Assembly (NCBI RefSeq): GCF_013141715.1
Contig: NZ_WHOA01000241.1
Coordinates: 1 to 64,000, forward strand
Source: Paenibacillus phytorum
Lineage (GTDB): Bacteria; Bacillota; Bacilli; Paenibacillales; NBRC-103111
Length of the DNA stretch: 64,000 bases
Direction of reading: 5' to 3'
The notes under the pieces are model-generated. The model did no database searches. It was not told the DNA's origin and worked only from the letters and a program-made list of their open reading frames with translations. Positions 17,524-24,958 of the stretch are shown here, piece after piece (the stretch's first letter is position 1; each line of letters opens with the position of its first letter). The position numbers and the translations under genes were made by a program.

Positions 17524-17568
17524 ACAAATAACCAGCTCCCCCGCGAATGGGAGGGCTGGTTGTTTGTT
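17523..17568. terminator. Bidirectional terminator after ctsZ
   Basis: AACAAATAACCAGC at 17523-17536 pairs with GCTGGTTGTTTGTT at 17555-17568, 14 pairs with one G-U, with a further CCC/GGG at the top. The A-rich left and T-rich right flanks suit termination of both ctsZ and the convergent TetR-oxidoreductase gene. Confidence 0.85.
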
Positions 17569-17598
17569 CGTTACGATAATCCATCCATGTGGAGCGGA

Positions 17599-19521
17599 TT
17601 AAACATTTTGTAGTGCTTGCTGAACTTCTTGCACAATGGATGCCGCCGCGGAACGGGCACTAGAGAATGCACGTTCTGCAAGTTCACCCTTACCTGTGCA
17701 GCCGTCTCCGCAGAAGTAGAAAGGCACATTTTCCACGCGTGTCGGCAGTAGATTATTGGAAGCAACGTTTTTCACGCTGGATACCATCGCTTTCTTCGAA
17801 ACCCGTTTCACGGCTGTGACATCGCGCCAGCCTGGATAATGTTTGTCAAATAGGGCTTCCATTTGGAGGTTCTTTTCTTCTAAATACGCTTTGCGCTGCT
17901 CTTCGTTATCAAAGCGGTCGCTTAAGTATGCGATACCTTGCAGCAGCTGCCCGCCTTCTGGTACCAGTGTGTGATCTGTCGCGGAAACATCGCTGATGAA
18001 CAGCTTGTTATCCATGTCGCTGATGTAGCTGAACGGTCTCGCGACAACGCGGCTTAACCCAACGTCATACACCATGACTTCAGTTGCGGTATTGGATTCA
18101 TACGGAGCTAGGAACGGTTCCCATGCTGTACCTTTCAGAAGCTTGACGACTTGCTGAACCGGCATAGCGAAAATCACTTTGTCAAAGGCGACTTCACGGT
18201 TTTTGGTTTGCAATACAAATTTACGATCTGCGTATCGGAGGCTTTCCACGCCTTCTTGAAGGGCAATTTCCCATTTGCCGGACGTTGTCAGCTTTTGTTT
18301 AAGCTGATTCGTAATAACGGCCCAGCTTCCCAATACATAATTGACAGGCTTCGTGGAAAGGAACAAGTTGTGATAGTACTCGCTGATTACTGCTCCAGAA
18401 ACATTGCGAGCATCCTCAGGTGTTATAAAAAAGTTGGAGCAAACCAGATGCTCCCATAACTCTTTAACATCCTCGTCCGCATTGGACTCTGCCAAATAAT
18501 CAGCAAGAGTTGCGTAGTTTTTTAAGTTGTGAATATTCGCGATAATGGCTGTAATTTCACCGACGAATCTTACTTTTTGCATCGTGCTGAGCAGATCAGT
18601 TTTTAAGAGGTTTATCGCGTCAAGTGGTGCTGGCGTAAGCTGATTATTTTTCGCATAAAAAACTTTGCGTTTATCTACTTGCTTAGAAGAAAAAGATAGT
18701 CCAAGTTCACGTTCCATGTTTGTTAACGTATGTCGATCAATCCCGTAGATGGCATGTGCGCCATAATTGAGTGTAAATCCTGCTTTTTCATACGTAAAAG
18801 CTCGCCCACCAAGCTGTGGACTGCGCTCGAAAAGAATGCCTTCGACATGCGGATTCTCAGATAAATAAGCGGCCGCTGTCAATCCTGCTAAGCCTCCGCC
18901 AATAATAGCTACTTTCATTTTGTTTTCCTCCTTGGGGACTGGTTCTACCTGCAGAGATGCGTAAGGTTCCTCAGAGCGCAATCCTACCCACAGCCAGGCT
19001 AAGTTGTTTTTCATCATGGAGAGTAAATCGGCTTCATCTTGATTGCACCATGTGCGGACTGTTCCCGCATACATGCAAACGAGCAGTTCAATTTTTCTTG
19101 GTTCAGGAAGCCAATGTAATAAGCTTTCAGAAAGTACGTTTAATTGCTGTTGTTCTTCCGTTTTTATAGTTTCATTTTGTAAGGATAAAGCTTGTAAACT
19201 GCGGACTAATCGGGGTGAAGATTGAATGTTGGACGATAAGTCTAAGAATAAGCGATTAATGTGTCCTTCAAGGGATTGGACCTTGGAGGGAGGTTGCTTC
19301 ACCCATTCTTGAATTAATTGAATCTGTTTACTGTAAAGCGCTGAAATGATGGCATCTTTGCTTTTAAAATAATGATAAAACGTTCCCTTTGATGATCCCG
19401 TCGCCGCGATGATATCGTCTACGGATACATGCTCATAACCTTTTTCCATAAACATGGTTAAGGCGACTTCCATCATCACATCACGCTTTTTGCGGGTAGA
19501 GGCTCTCATGAATTGGCTCAT
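17599..19521 (-). CDS. TetR regulator fused in frame to an FAD-dependent amine-oxidase-like enzyme
   Basis: One uninterrupted frame of 641 residues holds two proteins. Residues 1-~185 are a TetR-family repressor with a helix-turn-helix (IIAATGSSKGTFYHYFKSKD). From Met202 onward there is a complete flavoprotein with the FAD-binding Rossmann motif (VAIIGGGLAGLTAAAYL), an E-R-SPQLGGRAFT region and an FCGDGCTGKGELAERAF tail, of the phytoene desaturase/protoporphyrinogen oxidase/amine oxidase class. Its substrate is unknown. AAGGAGG sits 8 bases before the internal ATG at 18918, so a separate 439-residue oxidase is probably made as well. The TetR start is taken at 19521 because the earlier ATG at 19566 overlaps the promoter. 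The gene is probably autoregulated through the palindrome at 19570-19584. Confidence 0.85.
   Translation of the reverse strand: MSQFMRASTRKKRDVMMEVALTMFMEKGYEHVSVDDIIAATGSSKGTFYHYFKSKDAIISALYSKQIQLIQEWVKQPPSKVQSLEGHINRLFLDLSSNIQSSPRLVRSLQALSLQNETIKTEEQQQLNVLSESLLHWLPEPRKIELLVCMYAGTVRTWCNQDEADLLSMMKNNLAWLWVGLRSEEPYASLQVEPVPKEENKMKVAIIGGGLAGLTAAAYLSENPHVEGILFERSPQLGGRAFTYEKAGFTLNYGAHAIYGIDRHTLTNMERELGLSFSSKQVDKRKVFYAKNNQLTPAPLDAINLLKTDLLSTMQKVRFVGEITAIIANIHNLKNYATLADYLAESNADEDVKELWEHLVCSNFFITPEDARNVSGAVISEYYHNLFLSTKPVNYVLGSWAVITNQLKQKLTTSGKWEIALQEGVESLRYADRKFVLQTKNREVAFDKVIFAMPVQQVVKLLKGTAWEPFLAPYESNTATEVMVYDVGLSRVVARPFSYISDMDNKLFISDVSATDHTLVPEGGQLLQGIAYLSDRFDNEEQRKAYLEEKNLQMEALFDKHYPGWRDVTAVKRVSKKAMVSSVKNVASNNLLPTRVENVPFYFCGDGCTGKGELAERAFSSARSAAASIVQEVQQALQNV
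18918..18933 (-). promoter_or_regulatory. Strong internal ribosome site for a separate oxidoreductase product
   Basis: Read on the minus strand, AAGGAGG (18933-18927) is followed 8 bases later by ATG (18918-18916), which opens MKVAIIGGG. This is an ideal Shine-Dalgarno arrangement inside the long open frame. Its codons read KEEN in the fused protein. It points to two former genes, or to one gene with two products. Confidence 0.75.
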
Positions 19522-19555
19522 CCGCTCACTCCATTCCAACCAACGATTTACTCTT

Positions 19556-19584
19556 ATTATATGCAAAAATAGACTTCCAGTCTA
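19556..19584 (-). promoter_or_regulatory. Promoter and TetR-type operator of the TetR-oxidoreductase gene
   Basis: On the minus strand a TATAAT box lies at 19561-19556. Just upstream, TAGACTTCCAGTCTA (19570-19584 on the plus strand) is a perfect 6-base inverted repeat with a 3-base spacer, the size of many TetR-family operators. Its outer arm falls at the -35 position, 17 bases from the -10 box, so a bound repressor would block polymerase. Confidence 0.6.
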
Positions 19585-19713
19585 CAATTTAATTGACCAT
19601 TCGCATAAAGTTTGAAGAAGGAAAAAACAATCTAAATCATTATTTACCGTGTGATGTCGATACTAGCGGTCTATACTTCAGAATAGAACCACTTGAGAGG
19701 ATGAAATACACAC

Positions 19714-20775
19714 TTGAAAAATGAAGATTTAGGATGGAATTCCTTTTTTGAAAAAGCATTCGAACCTTACCTAAACGAGGGATACCAGGTTGGACGGGTG
19801 TCCTTGGAACATAAACATATGTATCGCGTCCAGACGGAAGTTGGGGAAGCGCTTGCCGAGGTATCGGGTAAAATGCGGCATCTAGCTTTCCGTCGCGAAG
19901 ACTACCCGGCTGTAGGCGATTGGGTCGTATTGTCCATCAGGGGAGAAGAACAACGAGCAACGATCCATGCTGTATTGCCACGCAAAAGTAAGTTTTCCCG
20001 TAAAGTCGCTGGTCAAGTCACTGAAGAACAAATTGTTGCCTCGAATGTAGATACAGTGTTTCTGTTCACAGCGCTAAATCTAGATTTTAATGTACGCCGT
20101 ATAGAACGTTATATGGTGTTAGCTTGGGAGAGCGGGGCAAATCCGGTTATTGTTCTAAGTAAAGCGGATTTATGTGAGGATCCGGAAGCACTGGCTGCAG
20201 AGGTCGCGGCAGTTGCCGTTGGTGTGCCCATTCATATTATCAGCTCGGCAGAAAACCGCGGACTAGACGAGCTTGCTGCTTATATTACTCCAGGCCAAAC
20301 AGTCGCGCTTCTCGGCTCGTCCGGTGTTGGCAAATCAACCTTGGTGAATCGTATCTATGGGAAGGATATTCTAGATACAGGGGATATCCGTTCGGGGGAT
20401 GACAAAGGGAAGCATACGACGACTCACCGCGAGCTTATCACGCTGCCTGGAGGAGGCATATTGATAGATACGCCAGGTATGCGTGAACTCCAGCTGTGGG
20501 ATGTTTCAGAAGGGTTAAGCACGTCATTTCAAGATATCAAAGAGCTTGCAGAAATGTGTTACTTTCAGGATTGTAAGCATGAAAATGAACCGAAATGCGC
20601 TGTGAATCATGCACTAGATGAAGGGACTTTGGCAGTTGAACGATTTAATAACTACGTAAAATTACAAAAGGAACTCGCTTATTTGGCGCGCAAAGAAGAT
20701 AAAGGGCTTCAAGCAGCCGAGAAAGCGAAATGGAAAAAGCTGCGCCAGTCCTTAAAAAGTCAGCATAACCGTTAA
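19714..20775 (+). CDS. rsgA: Ribosome small-subunit-dependent GTPase RsgA
   Basis: RsgA (YjeQ/YloQ) is a GTPase that checks late 30S subunit maturation. The 353-residue protein has an N-terminal OB fold (about 30-95). A circularly permuted GTPase domain follows, with G4 (LSKADL) before G1 (LGSSGVGKSTL) and G3 (DTPGM), the family hallmark. A C-terminal zinc motif is visible (CYFQDCKHENEPKC). The start is TTG 19714. GAGAGG stands about 13 bases upstream, a long spacing, and no better in-frame start is visible. It is transcribed away from the TetR gene. B. subtilis has rsgA next to prkC, so this copy may be a second type. Confidence 0.88.
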   Translation: MKNEDLGWNSFFEKAFEPYLNEGYQVGRVSLEHKHMYRVQTEVGEALAEVSGKMRHLAFRREDYPAVGDWVVLSIRGEEQRATIHAVLPRKSKFSRKVAGQVTEEQIVASNVDTVFLFTALNLDFNVRRIERYMVLAWESGANPVIVLSKADLCEDPEALAAEVAAVAVGVPIHIISSAENRGLDELAAYITPGQTVALLGSSGVGKSTLVNRIYGKDILDTGDIRSGDDKGKHTTTHRELITLPGGGILIDTPGMRELQLWDVSEGLSTSFQDIKELAEMCYFQDCKHENEPKCAVNHALDEGTLAVERFNNYVKLQKELAYLARKEDKGLQAAEKAKWKKLRQSLKSQHNR

Positions 20776-20870
20776 AACTTTTCGTAGTTAGATAAGCCCT
20801 AACGCGTTCACAGAGTAGCCTTTTGCCTATGCTGAAATATGCTGTTGGTAAAAAGGAGTGTGATGAGCCT

Positions 20871-21188
20871 ATGAAACATCAGGAAGCACATGAGATATGT
20901 AAAAAGCATATGTACCGTTATGTGAGCGTCACAATGACAAGTGGTGTGGTTTATGACGGTATTGTGGAAAATGTGGATGATGACCATCTGTACTTAGCCG
21001 TTCCGATTGGTGGAATGGATCAGGAACAAATGAGAGCTTTTTTACCCTATCCGGGTTTTGGCTACCCATACGGATATCCAGGTTATGGATTTCCAGGTTA
21101 CGGTTTCGGCTTTCCAAGGCGCCGCTTTGCCAGACAAATCCTACCGCTTGCTGGATTACTAGTCTTATCCTTACTCCCATATTATTAA
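20871..21188 (+). CDS. Small protein with Sm-like start and Tyr/Gly/Pro-rich tail
   Basis: The 105-residue protein has two visible parts. Residues about 1-55 include a beta-rich stretch, YVSVTMTSGVVYDGIVENVD then HLYLAVPIG, reminiscent of Sm-like folds. A segment of repeated PGYG/PGFGYP units (about 60-85) and a basic-then-hydrophobic end (RRRFARQILPLAGLLVLSLL) follow. Such small proteins are common in Bacillales and often spore- or envelope-associated, but I cannot name a function. AAAAAGGAG lies 12 bases before ATG 20871. A terminator follows the stop, so it is probably a single-gene unit. Confidence 0.65.
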   Translation: MKHQEAHEICKKHMYRYVSVTMTSGVVYDGIVENVDDDHLYLAVPIGGMDQEQMRAFLPYPGFGYPYGYPGYGFPGYGFGFPRRRFARQILPLAGLLVLSLLPYY

Positions 21189-21211
21189 TAGAATGAAACC
21201 TGTTCAATCTA

Positions 21212-21248
21212 GAAATATCTTACAATCAATAAGATGTTTCTTTTTTTT
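21212..21248 (+). terminator. Terminator after the Tyr/Gly-rich small gene
   Basis: GAAATATCTTA at 21212-21222 pairs with TAAGATGTTTC at 21230-21240, with one G-U, and is followed by a run of eight T. Confidence 0.8.
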
Positions 21249-21350
21249 GCAATTATTCCATTTAAAATTGTAGATTGGATTGGATTTTTTAGCTCTTTTC
21301 CGATAAAATTAAAAGTAGTAGTTTCACGAAAGTGGGGGACAAGCCGAACA

Positions 21351-21701
21351 ATGAGTGATTGTATTTTCTGTAAAATTATTGCGGGGGAACTTCCCTCTAA
21401 GAAAGTGTATGAGGACGAACAAATTGTTGCTTTTCATGATATTCAGCCAGCTTCGCCCATTCATGTCCTTATCATTCCTAAGAAGCATATTGCTTCATTA
21501 GCCGATGCGGGAGAAGAGGATTGGAACATGATCGGGCAAATTCAGCGAGTGGCTGCGCAAATTGCTAGAGAACTAGAAGTAGAAGAATCTGGTTATCGAG
21601 TTATAACGAATATTGGAGCTAACGCGGGGCAAATTGTTCACCATCTTCATTATCATCTAATGGCTGGGGCACGTTTATCGCCATTAGGGGTGCATAATTA
21701 A
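21351..21701 (+). CDS. HIT-family nucleotide-binding protein (HINT-like)
   Basis: The 116-residue protein carries the histidine triad HLHYHL near its C terminus and the N-terminal SDCIFCKIIAGELPS block typical of HINT-type hydrolases, which cleave purine nucleoside phosphoramidates. Its IPKKHI and NIGANAGQ segments also fit. The open frame extends 39 codons upstream, but that part overlaps the preceding terminator. ATG 21351 follows GTGGGGGAC and matches the family N terminus. It is a single gene ahead of the rpsU promoter, probably with a housekeeping role in the cytoplasm. Confidence 0.9.
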   Translation: MSDCIFCKIIAGELPSKKVYEDEQIVAFHDIQPASPIHVLIIPKKHIASLADAGEEDWNMIGQIQRVAAQIARELEVEESGYRVITNIGANAGQIVHHLHYHLMAGARLSPLGVHN

Positions 21702-21731
21702 GCTTCCTTTCACGAATCGAAAGGTTTGCGA

Positions 21732-21760
21732 TTGACACCCTAATTACTATGACCTATAAT
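21732..21760 (+). promoter_or_regulatory. Consensus sigma-A promoter of rpsU
   Basis: TTGACA (21732-21737), a 17-base spacer and TATAAT (21755-21760) form a perfect consensus vegetative promoter. The expected start of transcription is near 21767, giving a leader of about 50 bases before the TTG start of rpsU. Confidence 0.92.
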
Positions 21761-21815
21761 GAGATTTGATGAACCGTTTTGTCTTAGATGGTCTGTTCGG
21801 AGGGAGGGAAAACTG

Positions 21816-21989
21816 TTGTCAGAAACTCGAGTTCGTAAGAACGAAACTATAGATGCTGCACTTCGTCGCTTTAAGCGTTCCATCGCTAAGGATGGCATTC
21901 TTGCAGAAGTTAAAAAACGTAAACATTATGACAAGCCTAGCGTTAAGCGTAAGCTTAAATCTGAGGCTGCTCGTAAGAGAAAGTTCTAG
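21816..21989 (+). CDS. rpsU: 30S ribosomal protein S21
   Basis: This is the 57-residue S21 of the small ribosomal subunit. It begins SETRVRKNETIDAALRRFKR and ends with the usual Lys/Arg-rich tail (KSEAARKRKF). The start is TTG 21816, with GGAGGGAGGG 7 bases before it. An ATG further upstream overlaps the -10 box of the promoter and cannot be used. Eight bases separate it from yqeY, as in Bacillus, where rpsU-yqeY form a unit. Confidence 0.95.
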   Translation: MSETRVRKNETIDAALRRFKRSIAKDGILAEVKKRKHYDKPSVKRKLKSEAARKRKF

Positions 21990-21997
21990 GAGGCAAT

Positions 21998-22441
21998 ATG
22001 AGCTTAAGCGATCGATTGAACGAAGATATGAAGCAAGCGATGAAGAGTCAGGACAAGTTCAAACTCTCCGTAATTCGAATGGTAAGATCTACCATTAAGA
22101 ATTCAGAGATTGAACTGAAAAGAGCCTTAGATGACAATGAAGTGCTTGACGTTCTAACTCGTGAAATCAAACAGCGTAAGGATTCCCTCCATGAATTTAC
22201 GAAGGCCGGCAGAGATGATTTGGCCGAGAGCCTGAAGGCAGAACTTGTTATTCTAGCTGAGTACATGCCGCAACAGCTTTCTGAGGAAGAAGTGAAAGCC
22301 ATTGTACAGCAGACCATCCAGCAAATTGGTGCTTCTTCCAAAGCGGATATGGGCAAAGTGATGACGGCATTGATGCCTCAGGTTAAAGGACGCGCTGATG
22401 GTAAACTTATCAATCAGTTAGTTCAACAATTATTAGGTTAA
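21998..22441 (+). CDS. yqeY: GatB/YqeY-domain protein
   Basis: The 147-residue protein is full-length for the YqeY family. It has an N-terminal helical part (SLSDRLNEDMKQAMKSQDK) and a GatB-like tail domain (GKVMTALMPQVKGRADGKL). The tail resembles the tRNA-binding end of the GatB amidotransferase subunit, but YqeY acts on its own and its exact role is unknown. AGGAGG precedes the ATG by 6 bases. It is cotranscribed with rpsU and followed by a terminator. Confidence 0.92.
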   Translation: MSLSDRLNEDMKQAMKSQDKFKLSVIRMVRSTIKNSEIELKRALDDNEVLDVLTREIKQRKDSLHEFTKAGRDDLAESLKAELVILAEYMPQQLSEEEVKAIVQQTIQQIGASSKADMGKVMTALMPQVKGRADGKLINQLVQQLLG

Positions 22442-22460
22442 TACAAAATATGTTAGAAAA

Positions 22461-22492
22461 GACCGAGTGGACCAAGTCCTCTCGGTTTTTTG
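22461..22492 (+). terminator. Terminator of rpsU-yqeY
   Basis: GACCGAG near 22461-22467 pairs with CTCGGTT near 22481-22487 (core ACCGAG/CTCGGT), followed by TTTTTTG. Confidence 0.75.
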
Positions 22493-22500
22493 TTTCCGCA

Positions 22501-22643
22501 TAAGAAAGTTTAAGTTTTCGGATCTCGAAAACCGCTTTCTTATTGGCGATATAACCTAATATAGGGATGTTTGGTCGTAGACCAAAGTTTCACTTCGCTA
22601 AACGCGGTCGCGCATCCCTGAATGGCCTCGATAGAGGTTTTTT
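22501..22643 (+). other. Structured non-coding region ahead of nfeD (candidate small RNA or cruciform)
   Basis: Three structures follow each other. TAAGAAAG (22501-22508) pairs with CTTTCTTA (22535-22542) outside a second perfect stem, GTTTTCG (22514-22520) with CGAAAAC (22526-22532). GGGATG (22564-22569) pairs with CATCCC (22613-22618) and encloses TTTGGTC/GACCAAA (22570-22586). Last, CCTC/GAGG precedes TTTTTTC (22626-22643), which could end a transcript. The stretch carries no open frame I trust and lies just before the sigma-W-like promoter. I do not recognise a known riboswitch. Confidence 0.45.
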
Positions 22644-22661
22644 CATTCTCTTTAACAAAAA

Positions 22662-22687
22662 CGAAACAGTTTGTGTGTTGGAACGTA
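22662..22687 (+). promoter_or_regulatory. Sigma-W-like promoter of the nfeD-floA operon
   Basis: CGAAAC (22662-22667), exactly 16 bases and CGTA (22684-22687) match the extracytoplasmic sigma-W consensus TGAAAC-N16-CGTA at nine of ten positions. The homologous yqeZ-floA-yqfB operon of B. subtilis is sigma-W dependent, which supports the call. It lies 41 bases before the nfeD start. Confidence 0.75.
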
Positions 22688-22727
22688 CATATTAATGATA
22701 AGGAAGATTCAGGGAAAGGAGTGAAAG

Positions 22728-23393
22728 ATGATGTTTGTAGAAAACTTATCTGCCTTTCTGACTCATCCCGTTACAGCGACGGTATTATTAGTGGTTGGGA
22801 TCATTGGAATTGCATTGGAGCTGCTTTTTTTCAGCAGTGGATTGCTCGCCTTAGCGGGGGTAGCTGGTTTTGCTCTTTATTTTCTCGGGTTTTATTTAGC
22901 TGGTTTTGCTGGTTTCGGTGACTTGGCTGTCTTTGGAATCGGGTTACTTCTTCTTATCCTAGAATTGGTCGTTCCGAGTTTTGGGATTCTAGGTGTATTA
23001 GGTGCAATATGCCTCTTTGGCGGGGTTCTGATGGCATCTTCAGATCCCTCACAAGCGGCGATAATGTTGGGTATCGCCTTGTTGTTAGCAATCGTTGCGA
23101 TCTCCTTCGCGATCAAAACCTTTAAGCACCGCGGTATTTGGAATCGTTTTATTCTAAGGGAGCAGCTAACGACGAACAAAGGATTTACTTCCAGCCCAGA
23201 TCGATCCTATTTGATTGGAATGACGGGAGAAGCGATTACTCCGCTCCGCCCGGCCGGGACTGCAATTATTCAAGGTGAGAGCGTGGATGTGGTGACGAAT
23301 GGCAGCTTTATTGCCACAGGAAAGAATATAGTCGTTGTTGAAGTAGAAGGAGTTCGCGTTGTAGTACGAGAGAATGATAGCAATAACGCATAA
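22728..23393 (+). CDS. NfeD-family membrane protein
   Basis: The 221-residue protein is NfeD-like and corresponds in position to B. subtilis YqeZ. About four or five hydrophobic helices (residues 15-130) are followed by an OB-fold domain (about 150-215; GMTGEAITPLRPAGTAIIQG). It lacks the ClpP-like serine protease part found in long NfeD proteins. NfeD proteins work with flotillins in membrane domain organisation and envelope stress. GGAAAGGAG precedes the ATG. It is the first gene of a sigma-W-type operon with floA and a small membrane protein. Confidence 0.9.
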   Translation: MMFVENLSAFLTHPVTATVLLVVGIIGIALELLFFSSGLLALAGVAGFALYFLGFYLAGFAGFGDLAVFGIGLLLLILELVVPSFGILGVLGAICLFGGVLMASSDPSQAAIMLGIALLLAIVAISFAIKTFKHRGIWNRFILREQLTTNKGFTSSPDRSYLIGMTGEAITPLRPAGTAIIQGESVDVVTNGSFIATGKNIVVVEVEGVRVVVRENDSNNA

Positions 23394-23396
23394 AGA

Positions 23397-23415
23397 CTTT
23401 GAGCTACGCTCAAAG
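23397..23415 (+). other. Hairpin between nfeD and floA
   Basis: CTTTGAGC (23397-23404) pairs perfectly with GCTCAAAG (23408-23415) around TAC, four bases after the nfeD stop. There is no T-run, so it may stabilise mRNA ends or tune the relative output of nfeD and floA. Confidence 0.55.
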
Positions 23416-23438
23416 ATCCCTATATTAGGAGGAACAAA

Positions 23439-24428
23439 ATGAATATAGAACCAGGATTATATTTGGTGTTGGTTGCGGCCATCGTTATTATTGCACTTTC
23501 GGTATTGTTGAGCATTGTACCTGTCATGCTTTGGATTTCAGCACTTGCTTCTGGAGTAAGAATTAGCATCATTACTTTAATTGCTATGAGGCTTCGTCGC
23601 GTGACCCCAAGTAGGATCGTCAATCCGATGATTAAAGCTACTAAAGCGGGTATTGATTTAAGTGTCAATCAGCTAGAAAGCCACTTTCTTGCAGGCGGTA
23701 ACGTTGATCGGGTTGTCAATGCTTTAATTGCTGCTCACCGCGCGAAGATTCACTTGGAATTTGAGCGTGCAGCGGCTATCGATCTCGCAGGGCGGGATGT
23801 CTTGTTAGCCGTTCAAATGAGTGTAAATCCACGTGTCATTGAAACACCTAATGTTTCAGCAGTGGCGAAGAACGGCATTGAAGTAAAGGTTATTGCCAGG
23901 GTTACGGTTCGAGCCAACATTGACCGACTTGTTGGGGGGGCGGGCGAGGAAACGATTATCGCTCGTGTAGGTGAGGGGATTGTAACTACAGTTGGTTCCA
24001 GTGACTCTCACAAAGATGTCTTAGAGAATCCAGATTTGATTTCTCGAACGGTTCTGGGTAAAGGGTTAGATGCCGGAACAGCTTTTGAAATATTATCGAT
24101 TGATATCGCGGATGTGGATGTAGGTAAAAATATTGGCGCCCATTTACAAACGGAACAGGCAGAAGCTGATAAGCGAATCGCTCAGGCTAAAGCTGAGGAA
24201 AGACGTGCGATGGCCGTTGCTGCCGAGCAAGAAATGAAAGCCAGAGTTGTAGAAATGCGCGCGAAAGTTGTCGAATCAGAGTCACAGGTGCCGCTTGCGA
24301 TGGCTGAAGCACTTCGAAATGGTAAACTAGGTGTCATGGACTATATGAATCTTAAAAATATCGATGCAGATACACAAATGCGTTCTTCACTTGGCAAAAT
24401 AAATGATGGTAAGAGTGAGAAAGAATAG
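23439..24428 (+). CDS. floA: Flotillin-like protein FloA
   Basis: The 329-residue protein is full-length for FloA (YqfA). One N-terminal hydrophobic hairpin region (about 8-50) anchors it. The SPFH core follows (VNPRVIETPNVSAVAKNGIEV region), then an Ala/Glu-rich coiled coil (AEADKRIAQAKAEERRAMA). FloA scaffolds fluid lipid microdomains and affects signalling, secretion and sporulation. AGGAGG lies about 7 bases before the ATG. It is cotranscribed with the NfeD gene, its usual partner. Confidence 0.95.
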   Translation: MNIEPGLYLVLVAAIVIIALSVLLSIVPVMLWISALASGVRISIITLIAMRLRRVTPSRIVNPMIKATKAGIDLSVNQLESHFLAGGNVDRVVNALIAAHRAKIHLEFERAAAIDLAGRDVLLAVQMSVNPRVIETPNVSAVAKNGIEVKVIARVTVRANIDRLVGGAGEETIIARVGEGIVTTVGSSDSHKDVLENPDLISRTVLGKGLDAGTAFEILSIDIADVDVGKNIGAHLQTEQAEADKRIAQAKAEERRAMAVAAEQEMKARVVEMRAKVVESESQVPLAMAEALRNGKLGVMDYMNLKNIDADTQMRSSLGKINDGKSEKE

Positions 24429-24449
24429 TAGTTTTGAAGAGGTGATCAG

Positions 24450-24911
24450 ATGGAACAGCTCATTGGAATTTTGTTGAAGAACTGGTATCTGGTTATTATT
24501 GCATTCGCCTTTTTCTATCAAATTCGAAGTAAGGGCCGGCGAGCGAATCAGGAAACCAAGGCAAGGACGGGTATGCCATCCTTTGGTGATGCCCCTAATG
24601 GCGCTAGGCGACCATTAGAAGCGAAGAAGTCAGACCAGAAGGGGTTTGGGTCGACCTTGCAATCGGGACGCGAGCAAGACGAGTATGGTCGTTCTAACAA
24701 AGCTAAGGCGGGCTCGACTAAGCCCAATCAGAAAGCTTCTCCATTCAGCTCATCTACACAGATAATAAATGAAAGCTCACCTGTTTACGCAGATGTGATC
24801 TCTACGCCGAGTCCTTTTCCTGAACAACCGAGCCGAGATCAGCTCCTGCAAGGAATTGTGTGGGCTGAAATTCTCGGTCCGCCTAGGTCAAAGAAGCCTT
24901 ATCGCAGATAA
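24450..24911 (+). CDS. Small membrane-anchored protein, YqfB position
   Basis: The 153-residue protein has one hydrophobic helix near the N terminus (IGILLKNWYLVIIAFAFFYQ) and a long hydrophilic, Ser/Pro/Lys-rich tail without recognisable motif. It occupies the place of yqfB behind floA and shares its transcript. A role next to the NfeD/flotillin complex is likely from context only. GAAGAGGTG precedes the ATG. A very strong terminator follows. Confidence 0.75.
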   Translation: MEQLIGILLKNWYLVIIAFAFFYQIRSKGRRANQETKARTGMPSFGDAPNGARRPLEAKKSDQKGFGSTLQSGREQDEYGRSNKAKAGSTKPNQKASPFSSSTQIINESSPVYADVISTPSPFPEQPSRDQLLQGIVWAEILGPPRSKKPYRR

Positions 24912-24918
24912 TGTATGT

Positions 24919-24958
24919 AAGAACGCCCTCTCGACTGATCGAGAGGGCGTTCTTTGCT
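24919..24958 (+). terminator. Strong terminator after the nfeD-floA operon
   Basis: AAGAACGCCCTCTCG (24919-24933) pairs perfectly with CGAGAGGGCGTTCTT (24940-24954) around a 6-base loop, followed by TGCTTT. The symmetric A/T flanks could work both ways. Confidence 0.88.
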
